Assembly (NCBI RefSeq): GCF_002453355.1
Contig: NZ_DKGQ01000022.1
Span: 8,460 to 72,459 of the forward strand
From: Psychrobacter sp. UBA6766
GTDB taxonomy: Bacteria; Pseudomonadota; Gammaproteobacteria; Pseudomonadales; Moraxellaceae
DNA length: 64,000 bases
Direction of reading: 5' to 3'
The notes beneath the pieces are model-generated. The model did not search any database. It was given only the letters and a program-made list of their open reading frames with translations, and was not told the DNA's origin. How positions within the stretch are numbered: position 1 is the first letter of the stretch; each line of letters opens with the position of its first letter. The position numbers and the translations under genes are program-made. Of this stretch, positions 55,958 through 64,000 are shown piece after piece.

Positions 55958-56560
55958 TCAGTCTAAAAAGTCTTGTTGAGTGACAGCAAGCTCAATATCG
56001 GCAACATCGCTTTTGGTTATTATTTTTTTAATAGTTTTAAAGAAGATAATCGCATCTAATTTAAAAGATATATTATCTACGTACCATATATCCATCTCGA
56101 ACTTGTCTTTCCAAGTTACTTGGTTACGCCCATTCACTTGAGCCCAACCAGTTATACCTGGTTTAACTAAATGTCTTTCTTTTTGCCTGTCTGTATACAT
56201 AGGTAGATATTCTTTTAATAAAGGTCGAGGACCCATTAATGACATATCACCTTTCATGACATTAAATAGCTGTGGGATTTCATCTAAAGAGGTTTTTCTC
56301 AAAAAAGCACCTAAGGGAGTAATTCTTTCTCCCATAGGAAGTAAGTTACCTTCAGAATCCCTTTTATCATTCATTGTTTTGAATTTAATTAGTTTAAATA
56401 TTTTTCCATCTTCACCTGGTCTTTCTTGAATAAAAAAAGGCTTACCGTCACTAGAGTTGTACAATGCAATTATTATTGCTAGAAACACCGGGCTCAGGAC
56501 TACTATTCCAAAACATGCAAATAGGAAATCTAAAAGTCTTTTGAAAAAACTGGTATACAT
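55958..56560 (-). CDS. Initiating sugar-phosphate transferase (PglC/ItrB-like)
   Basis: Short monotopic phosphoglycosyl transferase, 200 aa. N-terminal hydrophobic reentrant helix (LLDFLFACFGIVVLSPVFLAI), FIQERPG, KFKTMNDKRD, the catalytic Asp-Glu in KTSLDEIPQLFNVMKGDMSLMGPRP, and KPGITGWAQVNGRN. It should transfer a HexNAc-1-phosphate type sugar to undecaprenyl phosphate. It follows a degenerate copy of the same gene (56706-56837), suggesting replacement of the original initiator. Paralogue of 16491-17180. Confidence 0.93.
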   Translation of the reverse strand: MYTSFFKRLLDFLFACFGIVVLSPVFLAIIIALYNSSDGKPFFIQERPGEDGKIFKLIKFKTMNDKRDSEGNLLPMGERITPLGAFLRKTSLDEIPQLFNVMKGDMSLMGPRPLLKEYLPMYTDRQKERHLVKPGITGWAQVNGRNQVTWKDKFEMDIWYVDNISFKLDAIIFFKTIKKIITKSDVADIELAVTQQDFLD

Positions 56561-56705
56561 TTATAAAACCTTAATTATAGAAAAACTTTCTACTATAAAG
56601 ATAGTAATTATCAGAAAAATTAAAAGCTAAAATATTTAAAACTCAGTAGTTTAGTATTATTAAAATAGTTCAAACTCAATCAGTTTAAAGACTACTGACC
56701 AAAAA

Positions 56706-56837
56706 TCAACAATTTTTATTAAATAAAACTAGCGAGTCTGAGTTCTTTTCAACTTTATAAGAAGAAAGAGCATATACAGGAGATAACGCTACTAATGCAG
56801 CTTTGGCAGCGGTAATGTCAAAGAAGCATTTAATCAT
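56706..56837 (-). pseudogene. Remnant of a PglC-type sugar transferase gene (43-codon stub)
   Basis: On the minus strand from the ATG at 56837 the frame reads MIKCFFDITAA, then ALVALSPVYALSSYKVEKN and SLVLFNKNC before TGA at 56708-56706. The pattern M-I-K-x-F-F-D-I, hydrophobic helix, LSP, YKV.KN, LF matches the first ~43 residues of PglC-type transferases (compare MRKRIFDVSIAL ... AYKVRKN ... VLFRQ at 17180). The start overlaps the GT4' stop as ATGA. It is therefore a truncated original partner of GT4', now replaced by 55958-56560. Confidence 0.75.
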
Positions 56838-57976
56838 AAAACATTCATTTCATTGAGCATGATTTGATTGACAGTATGTACATCAAATTTATCTTCTACT
56901 AACTGACGTGAGGCGCTGCCCATCTGAACAATAAGCTCTGGATTCAAAATAAAACGCTCCATCGCAGCAGCTAATTCGTCTACGGCTTTGACAGGGACGA
57001 GATAGCCATTGTAGCCGTCAATAACGGTTTCACGACAGCCTGGTGCATCAGTGGTAATAATTGGTCTTCCCATTGCCATAGCTTCTAATACGGAACGAGG
57101 CGTACCTTCACGATAGGAGGGTAAAACATAAATAGAGGATGCAGTAATCGCTGGTTTTACATCTTTTACACTACCCCAATAATTAAATAACCCTGTACTA
57201 AGCCAGTTATCTAGTTCTTTCTGGCTAATTGCACTAGGATTAGAGTCTATAGACCCAACTAAATCAAACTGCGCTTGCGGGTATTTAGCTTTAATCAGTC
57301 GAGCCGCTTGGGCATACTCTCTCAACCCTTTATCTCCTAGTAGACGCGCTATTAACAGGAATTTAGGTTGTAACTGATCATTAATAGTAGGTAAAGGCTG
57401 TAAGCTATACTCGGAAATATCAACTCCTGAGCCATTCACAACTTTAGTCGCGGCAGTAGGCTTTAGAATACCCATAGATTTAAATAAGGCTTCGTCATCA
57501 GGATTTTGGAAAAATACTTTATGTGTCGATGCTAGTGCAACGGAATACAGCTTATGCATGACTTTTTGTAAATTAGACTTTTTATAGTCTGCCTCATCTG
57601 CGCCTTGAAAGGCATAGCCCAAACCTGTAATGAGCGCAAATCGATGCGGAACACGGGCGATCTTAGCGGCTAATGAGCCATAAATAACTGGCTTAATGGT
57701 ATAACCCATCATGTAATCAGGTTTGATCTTTCTCATCAGATGATACAAGGCTACCAAGGTTTTTGCGTCTGCTGAAGGATTAGTACCTGTGCGCTGCATA
57801 GGTATATCATGCACTTGGTACCTTAAAGAATGGAGCTTCTCCAACTCATCTTTATGCTGACTAAACTCGGGAGCAGCGATATGTATTTCAAAACCAGCCC
57901 CCTGTAAAGCTACCATTAGTTTTCCACGAAAATTTAGGATGGAAGGTACTGAGCTCGCTATTATTAGGAACTTCAT
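56834..57976 (-). CDS. Glycosyltransferase family 4 (PglA-like), second copy
   Basis: A 380-residue GT-B enzyme with LNFRGKLMVAL, MQRTGTNPSADAK, YTIKPVIYGSLAA, FQNPDDE, VVNGSGVDI, LLIARLLGDKG and VLPSYREGTPRSVLEAMAMGRPIITTDAPGCRETV. It aligns along its length with the GT4 protein at 17368-18522 and holds the same position before a pglC-type gene. Probably adds the second sugar to the initiating residue in locus 3. The AT-rich gap upstream carries an inverted repeat. Confidence 0.92.
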   Translation of the reverse strand: MKFLIIASSVPSILNFRGKLMVALQGAGFEIHIAAPEFSQHKDELEKLHSLRYQVHDIPMQRTGTNPSADAKTLVALYHLMRKIKPDYMMGYTIKPVIYGSLAAKIARVPHRFALITGLGYAFQGADEADYKKSNLQKVMHKLYSVALASTHKVFFQNPDDEALFKSMGILKPTAATKVVNGSGVDISEYSLQPLPTINDQLQPKFLLIARLLGDKGLREYAQAARLIKAKYPQAQFDLVGSIDSNPSAISQKELDNWLSTGLFNYWGSVKDVKPAITASSIYVLPSYREGTPRSVLEAMAMGRPIITTDAPGCRETVIDGYNGYLVPVKAVDELAAAMERFILNPELIVQMGSASRQLVEDKFDVHTVNQIMLNEMNVL

Positions 57977-58303
57977 AGTATATACCTTTAATAATATATA
58001 GTTTATTGACTTTAGAACCGATACATTGCAACTAGTATATTTTTAAAATATAAGTTGCAATGTACCTTTGAGTGTCAATATAACAGGCAAGAAAATTTTA
58101 TGCTTTTTAAATACTAATATCAATGTATCTATTATGTATCGACATAACCATAATAGATTGTTTTTTCCAAAATTATAAATCGCTATAATCAGTTAATAAT
58201 AAAAAGAGAACAGCTCATACTATTGGATAATTTAAACACCACATTCAATCTCATGTATAAGGTAGATTATAATATTCACGATATCACCTAATGTAAGAAT
58301 TAT
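57977..58303. other. AT-rich gap between wzy' and GT4'
   Basis: No gene seen in 327 bp. The only structure noted is the inverted repeat at 58022-58064. Confidence 0.5.
58022..58064. repeat. Inverted repeat upstream of GT4'
   Basis: TACATTGCAACT (58022-58033) is the exact complement of AGTTGCAATGTA (58053-58064), and the interior AT-rich sequence can extend the stem. There is no T-run on either side, so it is not a standard terminator. It could stabilise or process mRNA between wzy' and GT4', or bind a protein. Confidence 0.55.
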
Positions 58304-59347
58304 TTAGTACATATAGCTACTTATCGAAAAATAATAATTTATAAATAGAAAAATTGAGAAAAGAGGTAGTGAATAATGAAGCAGATATCTAGGTCTAACA
58401 AAGGTATAAATAAAAAATATCAAAAGTAGAGGAATCAACATCCAAAAAGTAGATAGCAATCGATCAGAAAAAGGAATATAACCTATTAAGAAAAAAGGAA
58501 TAGTAGTTATAGTTGAATAATAAAAAAAGTTATTAAAATACTTACTATTCAACCTTTTTTTTGATATATACAATAGAGAGACGAACAGTATAGTAAAAAA
58601 TGCAAAGTCGTATCTTATACCTGCCTCATATATATTTGAGGCATTATTATCGTAAGTTAAATAACTATTATATTGGTCAGCACCAAACGCACTTAAAGAT
58701 ATAACATTAGAGATCATTCTATTTATACCAGTTAAATAACCTACTATTATGAAAAAATAGAATTTTAAATAGAGATTTTCAAATTTTCTATATCCTTTCT
58801 CATTAAAAAATGAAAAAACAAAAAATAATATAACAAACTGTATATTTGTAATGTGTATCAAAGAAGCTAATACTGCAAAAAATGCGCCTGAAAACTTATT
58901 ATTAGCAGAAAAAAAATGTATAGATAAAAAAATTAAAGGTATAGATAGCCCAGCTCTTATGATGTTTAACTGAGCACCCCAATAAAAGGGGGATAAAAAT
59001 AGCAGATTTAGCATTATTACTACTAGAGAAGTAATATATATTTTTTTCTCTATTACTCTCTTCATTATAATATAGCATGAAAGAAGTAATATAAAACTAG
59101 ATAAAAATGATACTATCACTAGAAAGCTTTTGGATTTTAATCCTAAATATACAGCTATTTTAGCTAACAAAATAAAAATTGGATCAGAAAAACCTTGGTA
59201 TGTATATCCTGAAGATATAGCATAGTAAAAATTATAATAGTTTGAAGTGTCTTTACCTATATGTATATCACGATTGCCGATAATTAGCGAATTAGTTACT
59301 GAATAGATGAGAAATATATATACATAGTAAATATCTGCAATCTTCAT
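58304..59347 (-). CDS. Wzy-like polysaccharide polymerase (EpsG-like membrane protein)
   Basis: The 347-residue, very hydrophobic protein has about ten membrane segments. The early region NRDIHIGKDTSNYYNFYYAIS resembles the GxDxxxY segment of EpsG-type polymerases, and the middle FLSIHFFSANNKFSGAFFAVLASLIHIT matches the HxS/H-containing region of that group. It is extremely AT-rich. Assignment rests on topology, these weak motifs, and its place between GT2 and GT4'. Confidence 0.75.
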   Translation of the reverse strand: MKIADIYYVYIFLIYSVTNSLIIGNRDIHIGKDTSNYYNFYYAISSGYTYQGFSDPIFILLAKIAVYLGLKSKSFLVIVSFLSSFILLLSCYIIMKRVIEKKIYITSLVVIMLNLLFLSPFYWGAQLNIIRAGLSIPLIFLSIHFFSANNKFSGAFFAVLASLIHITNIQFVILFFVFSFFNEKGYRKFENLYLKFYFFIIVGYLTGINRMISNVISLSAFGADQYNSYLTYDNNASNIYEAGIRYDFAFFTILFVSLLYISKKRLNSKYFNNFFYYSTITTIPFFLIGYIPFSDRLLSTFWMLIPLLLIFFIYTFVRPRYLLHYSLPLFSIFLFINYYFSISSYMY

Positions 59348-59356
59348 ACAGCTCTC

Positions 59357-60190
59357 TTAAATGTTTCTAATAAAAACAATCAAAACTCTTCTAATAAATC
59401 TAATACAAGAAATAGAAGTGTATATAAAAAAACAAGATAGTTTTATAAAACCTTTCTTATAAAGAGTTTTGTAAGACTTTAAATTACCTATGAACATTTT
59501 AGATAGATTTGAACTCAAACCTGAATCTCCAAAAACACTCTTAAAATAAACAGTTAATGAAGTTTCAATCTTAACAGCCTTATGACCAGAAGATATAATT
59601 TCACTCCATAGTAAAAAATCTTCAGAGTACCTTTTATTTTTTTCAAATCTATTATTAATAGTATTTTTAATCATAACTGTAGAAGTAGCAAATCTATTCC
59701 TTAAAAGCTGTCTTTTTTTTGTAATAACCATAAAGTTATTAAATATATCTTTTTTTATTTTAGATGTATGTGACATATTACATAACATGTTTTCATCTTT
59801 GGCTACTATATATTTATGACCACATAAAATTAGATCAGGATCACTTTTGAAAAAACCATATTGAATTTCTAGTTTATTCGGAAGCCACATATCATCGGCA
59901 TCTAAGAATGCGATAAATTCTCCAGATGCTTTTAACCATCCAAGATTTCGAGCTTCACCAGCTCCACTATTCATTTGCATAGTGAATAATAGTAAATTAA
60001 TATCTGTTTTATTGCTAGTAATTTCTACTAAGCTTTTAATAAATTCAGATGCAGCTTCAGAGCTCTTATCATCTACAATTATTATTTCTTTTGGCTGAAG
60101 GCTTTGACTAATAACAGAGTTTACGGCTCTTTCGATAGTATCAACAGAATTATAGAATGGGACAACGACACTTATATTTGCTCTATTCAT
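59357..60190 (-). CDS. Glycosyltransferase family 2
   Basis: GT-A enzyme of 277 aa: ISVVVPFYNSVDTIERAVNS, EIIIVDDKSSEAASEF, GAGEARNLGWLKASGEFIAFLDADDMWLPNKLE with the DxD metal site, and KRYSEDFLLWSEI carrying the probable catalytic acid. A C-terminal hydrophobic patch suggests membrane contact. Cytoplasmic, adds one residue to the locus 3 repeat unit. AT-rich; 9-10 bp from wzy' downstream and 3 bp from the pyruvyltransferase upstream. Confidence 0.9.
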   Translation of the reverse strand: MNRANISVVVPFYNSVDTIERAVNSVISQSLQPKEIIIVDDKSSEAASEFIKSLVEITSNKTDINLLLFTMQMNSGAGEARNLGWLKASGEFIAFLDADDMWLPNKLEIQYGFFKSDPDLILCGHKYIVAKDENMLCNMSHTSKIKKDIFNNFMVITKKRQLLRNRFATSTVMIKNTINNRFEKNKRYSEDFLLWSEIISSGHKAVKIETSLTVYFKSVFGDSGLSSNLSKMFIGNLKSYKTLYKKGFIKLSCFFIYTSISCIRFIRRVLIVFIRNI

Positions 60191-60193
60191 AAA

Positions 60194-61306
60194 TTATACC
60201 TCGCGACATACCAAAGGGTTTTCGCTAATGTTCATTAGTGAGTTTTTATAGAACTCTATAGTGTTCATTACTTTCTTATTTTCATTAAAACCGTCGGTTA
60301 TTTTTTGTGCTAAAAAAACCTTGTCTAAAATATAATCATGAGTAATATCACCGATATAGTTTAGAAACTCAGAGCATTTTTCATGATACTCATATAAAAA
60401 GAAAGGCGTCTCTACCAAATATGCTGTTATAGCTCCATGCAACCTAACACTCACAAAAAAATCTAATGAAGATATTAGCTTCCATGTATTCTCTACGCCT
60501 ATTTCTAAGTAATATATAATCTTGCAATTTACTCCTATTTCTTTAAGTAGTTTTTCTGTTAACTTACATAAACCTACATCCCCATTACTACTATTTTGAT
60601 TCAAACATATTATACTAACCTCAAAGTCTAAATGCGTTGATAAGTATTTCATATTCGAAACAAAGTTATCAATGTAGCTTTTTGACTTTTCCAAATCATT
60701 AAGATTACAAGGTGAAAATCCAATATTTTTACTTCGTCCTGATTTAACTATCTTCTCGTTAGTATCAAAGTACTCTAATCCTAGACCCGCCAAATCTCCA
60801 GCTAAAACAACTTTAGCATCGATATTAAAGCTTTCGACCCTATCAAAGGATTTTTGATCTCTTAAAGCTATATATTCATAATTTCTTAGAATTTCAATAG
60901 CTCTTTTTTCTGCGGCTAAGGTATCAAAAGGTCCTACTGAAACTCCTAAAGCGTGAAATTTATACCTATTGCAATTCATAAGGTACATTATATCTTTAAC
61001 TGACCTGTTTGGGCTAGAGTATAACGAGCCACCACAAAACATGAAATAATCAGCATGTACAGTTGCATGCATATAATGAGTTAATCTAGTTATTTTACCA
61101 GTTAGGTTGAAATTGCTATATTGTTTTGAGAGTCGGTTTAACTTTAGTTCGTCTCCACTACCGTTATTAACTATAGTTGGACCTACTAGCTCACACTGTG
61201 CTGATACTAATTTTTCGTTAATAGCTTTGTAGCTCAAGAGTGAAAATAAATCATCACCATAGTTATTCATACCGTAATAACCAGTTATTTTTATTTTTTT
61301 ATGCAT
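60194..61306 (-). CDS. Polysaccharide pyruvyl transferase family protein
   Basis: A 370-residue protein of the CsaB/WcaK type, which adds a pyruvate ketal from PEP to a sugar (some members have other roles). Visible features: GYYGMNNYGDDLFSLLSYKAI at the N-terminus, FMFCGGSLYSSPNRS, LGVSVGPFDTLAAEK, ALRDQKSFDRV, GDLAGLG, and the C-terminal FVSVRLHGAITAYLVETPFFLYEYHEKC with the family HGA motif. Overlaps wzx by 8 nt. Predicts a pyruvylated glycan for locus 3. Confidence 0.87.
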   Translation of the reverse strand: MHKKIKITGYYGMNNYGDDLFSLLSYKAINEKLVSAQCELVGPTIVNNGSGDELKLNRLSKQYSNFNLTGKITRLTHYMHATVHADYFMFCGGSLYSSPNRSVKDIMYLMNCNRYKFHALGVSVGPFDTLAAEKRAIEILRNYEYIALRDQKSFDRVESFNIDAKVVLAGDLAGLGLEYFDTNEKIVKSGRSKNIGFSPCNLNDLEKSKSYIDNFVSNMKYLSTHLDFEVSIICLNQNSSNGDVGLCKLTEKLLKEIGVNCKIIYYLEIGVENTWKLISSLDFFVSVRLHGAITAYLVETPFFLYEYHEKCSEFLNYIGDITHDYILDKVFLAQKITDGFNENKKVMNTIEFYKNSLMNISENPLVCREV

Positions 61307-62561
61307 GAGACCCTCTAAAATTCCTATTTATTATGTTTACAAACAACAAGCTGATAAAAATCTCTACTAATATAATAGATATTACTGCTCCTTCTATACC
61401 AAATAATGTAATTAGTAAAAAACTTAAAGAAACATTTAATACAGCAGCATACATCATTATTTTAGACTTAATGTTAATTAAATACTTAGTAGTCATAAGT
61501 GCGCCAGAGTTTAAATTAAGATATTTTATTAAAACAACTATACTCATCAGGTAGAAAACTTTTATCGCCGGCAAATACTCTACACCAAAAAAATTAATTA
61601 AGAAAAACTTAGCAAATATAATGTTTGATATTGCTGCTACTAAGCCAATAAAAAACCAAATAACTATATTTTTAATGTAGAATTTGTAAGCTCTTTTCTT
61701 TTCATGTATTGCCCAATAATGTATCTTAGGCATAAGGAACTTTTGAAAGAATACGCTCGGTAATAGACAAAAAGCAGTTAAAAGAGTCATGGCTAAACTA
61801 AAGTATGCAACTGCTTCGTAGCCTTCTATAAAGCTAAGGATAAGGATAGTACTTTGAAAGTAAATGAGATAAAAAATGCCATTCAGTCCAAAGGGTATAG
61901 AATTAATAATCAATGCTTTAGAGGTTACAGGATCATTAGCTAAAGAAATTGGAACATCTAATAACTTTATCTTACCAACTTTCATTTTGTGTAATGAATT
62001 CAACGAAAATGTCAATACAAATAATCCTGTCAATACATAAGCAATTCCAATGCTATTTAAGCTTGAACCTAATAAAGTTACAGAACCAAGTATAAAAATT
62101 AATTTTATCAGATTTGGCACTGTCTGCCATAGAGAAAAAAACCTAAACCTGCCTTGTATTTGAAAGTACAAGATCATAAAGCTATTATATGATACGGACA
62201 ACATGTAAACGAAGAAAAAACAATAGATGTAAAAATAGTTGAAACCATCGTTTTTTAAATAACCTGTGAACTGTAGAATAACAAAAGCCAGTGTAGCGCT
62301 AAACAACAATGCTAAATAAACATTATCAAGCCATCTTTTTGCATCATACCCTTCTTCTGCATAGGCTTTCAGCATGAAGCTCGAAACTCCAAATCCTATA
62401 ATAGGTGTTAATAGGTTTACAAGGTTTAATATTGAGGAGTAGAAACCATAATCTATAACAGATAGCTTTTTTGCTAAATATATTTGAATTAGGAAATTAG
62501 CTCCGCTTCCAAGAAGAGTACCCAATACAAGCAATGCAAGATTAATTAGCTTATTCTTCAT
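61299..62561 (-). CDS. wzx: Wzx-type lipid-linked oligosaccharide flippase
   Basis: A 420-residue MOP-superfamily membrane protein with about 12 helices. N-terminal GTLLGSGANFLIQIYLAKKLSVIDYGFYSSILNLVNLL is the typical flippase start, and a repeated pattern (VYMLSVSYNSFMILYFQIQGRF) follows. It should flip the locus 3 repeat unit. AT-rich. Start 1 bp after tviC' stop region (62562), so likely co-translated. Confidence 0.9.
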   Translation of the reverse strand: MKNKLINLALLVLGTLLGSGANFLIQIYLAKKLSVIDYGFYSSILNLVNLLTPIIGFGVSSFMLKAYAEEGYDAKRWLDNVYLALLFSATLAFVILQFTGYLKNDGFNYFYIYCFFFVYMLSVSYNSFMILYFQIQGRFRFFSLWQTVPNLIKLIFILGSVTLLGSSLNSIGIAYVLTGLFVLTFSLNSLHKMKVGKIKLLDVPISLANDPVTSKALIINSIPFGLNGIFYLIYFQSTILILSFIEGYEAVAYFSLAMTLLTAFCLLPSVFFQKFLMPKIHYWAIHEKKRAYKFYIKNIVIWFFIGLVAAISNIIFAKFFLINFFGVEYLPAIKVFYLMSIVVLIKYLNLNSGALMTTKYLINIKSKIMMYAAVLNVSLSFLLITLFGIEGAVISIILVEIFISLLFVNIINRNFRGSHA

Positions 62562-63587
62562 TTATACTTTACCAATATACCAAGGCATTGCTCTTTCAAT
62601 ACCTTGAACAATATCAAACTGTGGCGCATAGCCTAACGCATTCTGTATTTTATTGATATCAGCCTGACTATGGCGCACATCCCCTTCACGGAAGTCTCTA
62701 TAGACAGCACCCTGCGTATACTCTACCCCATTGACCGCTAGATTCTCTTTTAGAGCAGTAAATAGTGTGTTTAAGGTAGTACGTCCACCGACCGCCACGT
62801 TATACACCTCGTTTTTAGCGCTATCATCAGCCGTCGCTGCTAATATATTAGCCTGTACCGCATTTTCAATAAAATTAAAGTCCCGACTGGTATCGCCATC
62901 ACCATTGATATATACCTTATCACCAACGATCATAGCAGCCGTCCACTTTGGTATCACCGCAGCATAAGCGCCATCCGGAGTTTGACGCTTACCAAAAATA
63001 TTGAAGTAGCGTAGACCAATGGTCTTAAAGCCATAACTACGTGCGAAGACATCCGCGTATAACTCATTGACATACTTAGTCACTGCATAAGGTGATAACG
63101 GATTGCCAATGTTTGCTTCGACTTTAGGCAAAGCAGGGTGATCACCATACGTTGAGCTGCTAGCGGCATAAGTAAAACTCGTTACTTTTGCATCGCGCGC
63201 AGCAACCAGCATATTCAAAAACCCATCAATGTTAGCACTATTGGTTTTGATAGGATCAGCGATAGAGCGCGGCACCGAACCCAGTGCTGCTTGATGCAAC
63301 ACATAGTCCACGCCTATACATGCTGCCTGACAGTCATCTAGATTACGAATATCACCTTCTATAAAGGTAAAGTTCTGCCACTGATCTTTGCTTACCAAAC
63401 CTTGTACTTCATCTAAATTATGCTGAAAGCCAGTGGCAAAATTATCTAAACCGACTACTTTTTGATTTAGTAATAATAGCTCTTCTAGTAAATTAGAACC
63501 TATGAATCCCGCTACCCCAGTAATTAACCAAGTTTTAGGTGCTTGCGCTAAGGAGTCTTTGACTTGTTGGTACGCTGTCGCTGTCAT
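62562..63587 (-). CDS. tviC: UDP-N-acetylhexosamine/hexosaminuronate 4-epimerase, second copy
   Basis: A 341-residue extended SDR, closely similar to 43547-44590 throughout: WLITGVAGFIGSNLLEELL, AALGSVPRSIADPIKTN, SSSTYGDHPALPKVEA, YAVTKYVNELYADVF, RQTPDGAYAAVIPKW. Differences are scattered, and the C-terminus is shorter (MPWYIGKV). Adjacent to tviB' in the same order as in locus 2. Together they make UDP-GalNAcA-type donors for locus 3 or are leftovers of a locus duplication. Confidence 0.92.
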   Translation of the reverse strand: MTATAYQQVKDSLAQAPKTWLITGVAGFIGSNLLEELLLLNQKVVGLDNFATGFQHNLDEVQGLVSKDQWQNFTFIEGDIRNLDDCQAACIGVDYVLHQAALGSVPRSIADPIKTNSANIDGFLNMLVAARDAKVTSFTYAASSSTYGDHPALPKVEANIGNPLSPYAVTKYVNELYADVFARSYGFKTIGLRYFNIFGKRQTPDGAYAAVIPKWTAAMIVGDKVYINGDGDTSRDFNFIENAVQANILAATADDSAKNEVYNVAVGGRTTLNTLFTALKENLAVNGVEYTQGAVYRDFREGDVRHSQADINKIQNALGYAPQFDIVQGIERAMPWYIGKV

Positions 63588-63613
63588 AATGTTTCTCTTA
63601 TAGCTTTATGTGA

Positions 63614-64000
63614 TTACAGACGAATATCAGTGTCTTCTCTAGTGAAGACATACTTAAGATCATAGAGTACATGCTCTGCTTTACCGAAGTTTCTGATGTG
63701 CTCAGCTCCCATATCAACGAACTCGCTATGCGCTACCGCTAGGATAATACCATCGTAGCCATTAGTTATAGGCTGCTTGATCGGTGTAATATGATACTCA
63801 CGCTGAGCCTCACTGCTATCTACCCAAGGGTCATAAACATCGATATTGATATTGTATTCTTCTAACTCATGGACAATGTCGATGACTTTAGTATTACGCA
63901 CATCTGGGCAGTTTTCTTTGAAGCTTAATCCTAAGACCAGGACTTTGGCCCCTTCAACCTGAATACGCTTTTTAATCATGGTTTTGACCAACTGCGTGAC
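63614..64000 (-). CDS. tviB: UDP-N-acetyl-D-glucosamine 6-dehydrogenase, second copy (partial)
   Basis: Only the C-terminal ~129 codons are in the window; the gene continues past 64000. It aligns with the C-terminus of 44630-45907 (TMIKKRIQVEGAKVLVLGL, FKENCPDVRNTKVIDIVHEL, DLKYVFTREDTDIRL). The internal Met at 63991 is not the start. Paralogue of tviB in locus 2. Confidence 0.93.
   Translation of the reverse strand, partial: VTQLVKTMIKKRIQVEGAKVLVLGLSFKENCPDVRNTKVIDIVHELEEYNINIDVYDPWVDSSEAQREYHITPIKQPITNGYDGIILAVAHSEFVDMGAEHIRNFGKAEHVLYDLKYVFTREDTDIRL

Noticed and set aside
17368..57976. Idea that the two GT4-pglC pairs are one duplicated segment of recent origin
   Set aside because: Protein differences are scattered throughout both genes, so the duplication, if it is one, is not recent; kept only as paralogy.
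1..64000. CRISPR arrays, tRNA and rRNA genes
   Set aside because: No regularly spaced repeats, no cloverleaf-like sequences with TTCGA-type loops and no rRNA-like sequence noticed by eye; a covariance-model scan would be needed to be certain.

Overview
The window looks like a chromosomal segment of a Psychrobacter-like gammaproteobacterium (Moraxellaceae). This is inferred from the housekeeping order ndk-rlmN-pilF-rodZ-ispG-hisS-yfgM, the hisZ-purA neighbourhood, a moderate-to-low GC content and the type of capsule locus. No rRNA, tRNA or CRISPR array was seen.

Region 1 (1-16.2 kb) is core genome: yfgM (partial), hisS, ispG, rodZ, pilF, rlmN and ndk on the minus strand, then purA and hisZ (minus), a DUF2237 gene and corA (plus), and folD (minus). 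Two mobile elements sit between ndk and purA. One is an IS200/IS605-type element with an intact tnpB and no tnpA. The other is an IS1595-like element with clear 17-bp inverted repeats and an exact 8-bp target duplication, whose transposase frame carries two stop codons. A dispersed palindromic repeat of about 70-80 bp occurs in intergenic DNA here and again inside the capsule locus.

Region 2 (16.5-48.3 kb, all real genes minus) is a complete Wzy-type surface polysaccharide locus. Read in the direction of transcription it holds wzc, tviB, tviC, a PglK-like ABC flippase, a GT2 enzyme, a broken tnpB element, a DUF4910 protein, and a nonulosonic (pseudaminic) acid operon. That operon is pseB, pseC, aldo/keto reductase, Gfo/Idh oxidoreductase, SDR, pseF, pseG, formyltransferase, pseI and a GT52 sialyltransferase-like gene. 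Then come GT4, asnB, GT4, HAD phosphatase, UbiA-like protein, asnB, a Wzy-like protein, GT4 and a PglC-like initiating transferase. A formyltransferase sits where the PseH acetyltransferase would be expected, suggesting an N-formylated pseudaminic acid. Two asparagine synthase-like genes fit amidation of the hexuronic acids made by TviB/TviC.

Region 3 (48.4-64 kb, minus) holds the export genes wza and wzi and a second polysaccharide locus: tviB' (cut by the window edge), tviC', wzx, pyruvyltransferase, GT2, wzy, GT4', a degraded pglC stub and an intact pglC'. A four-gene cassette of unknown pathway follows (PLP decarboxylase-like, SDR, ATP-grasp, DegT aminotransferase). Loci 2 and 3 share the same ends (tviB-tviC at the start, GT4-pglC at the finish) around unrelated interiors, so the window looks like two serially arranged capsule/glycan loci flanked by paralogous repeats. 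The most unusual candidates are the double locus, the modified pseudaminic acid operon, the four-gene cassette at 51.5-55.9 kb and the UbiA/HAD pair at 22.1-23.6 kb.
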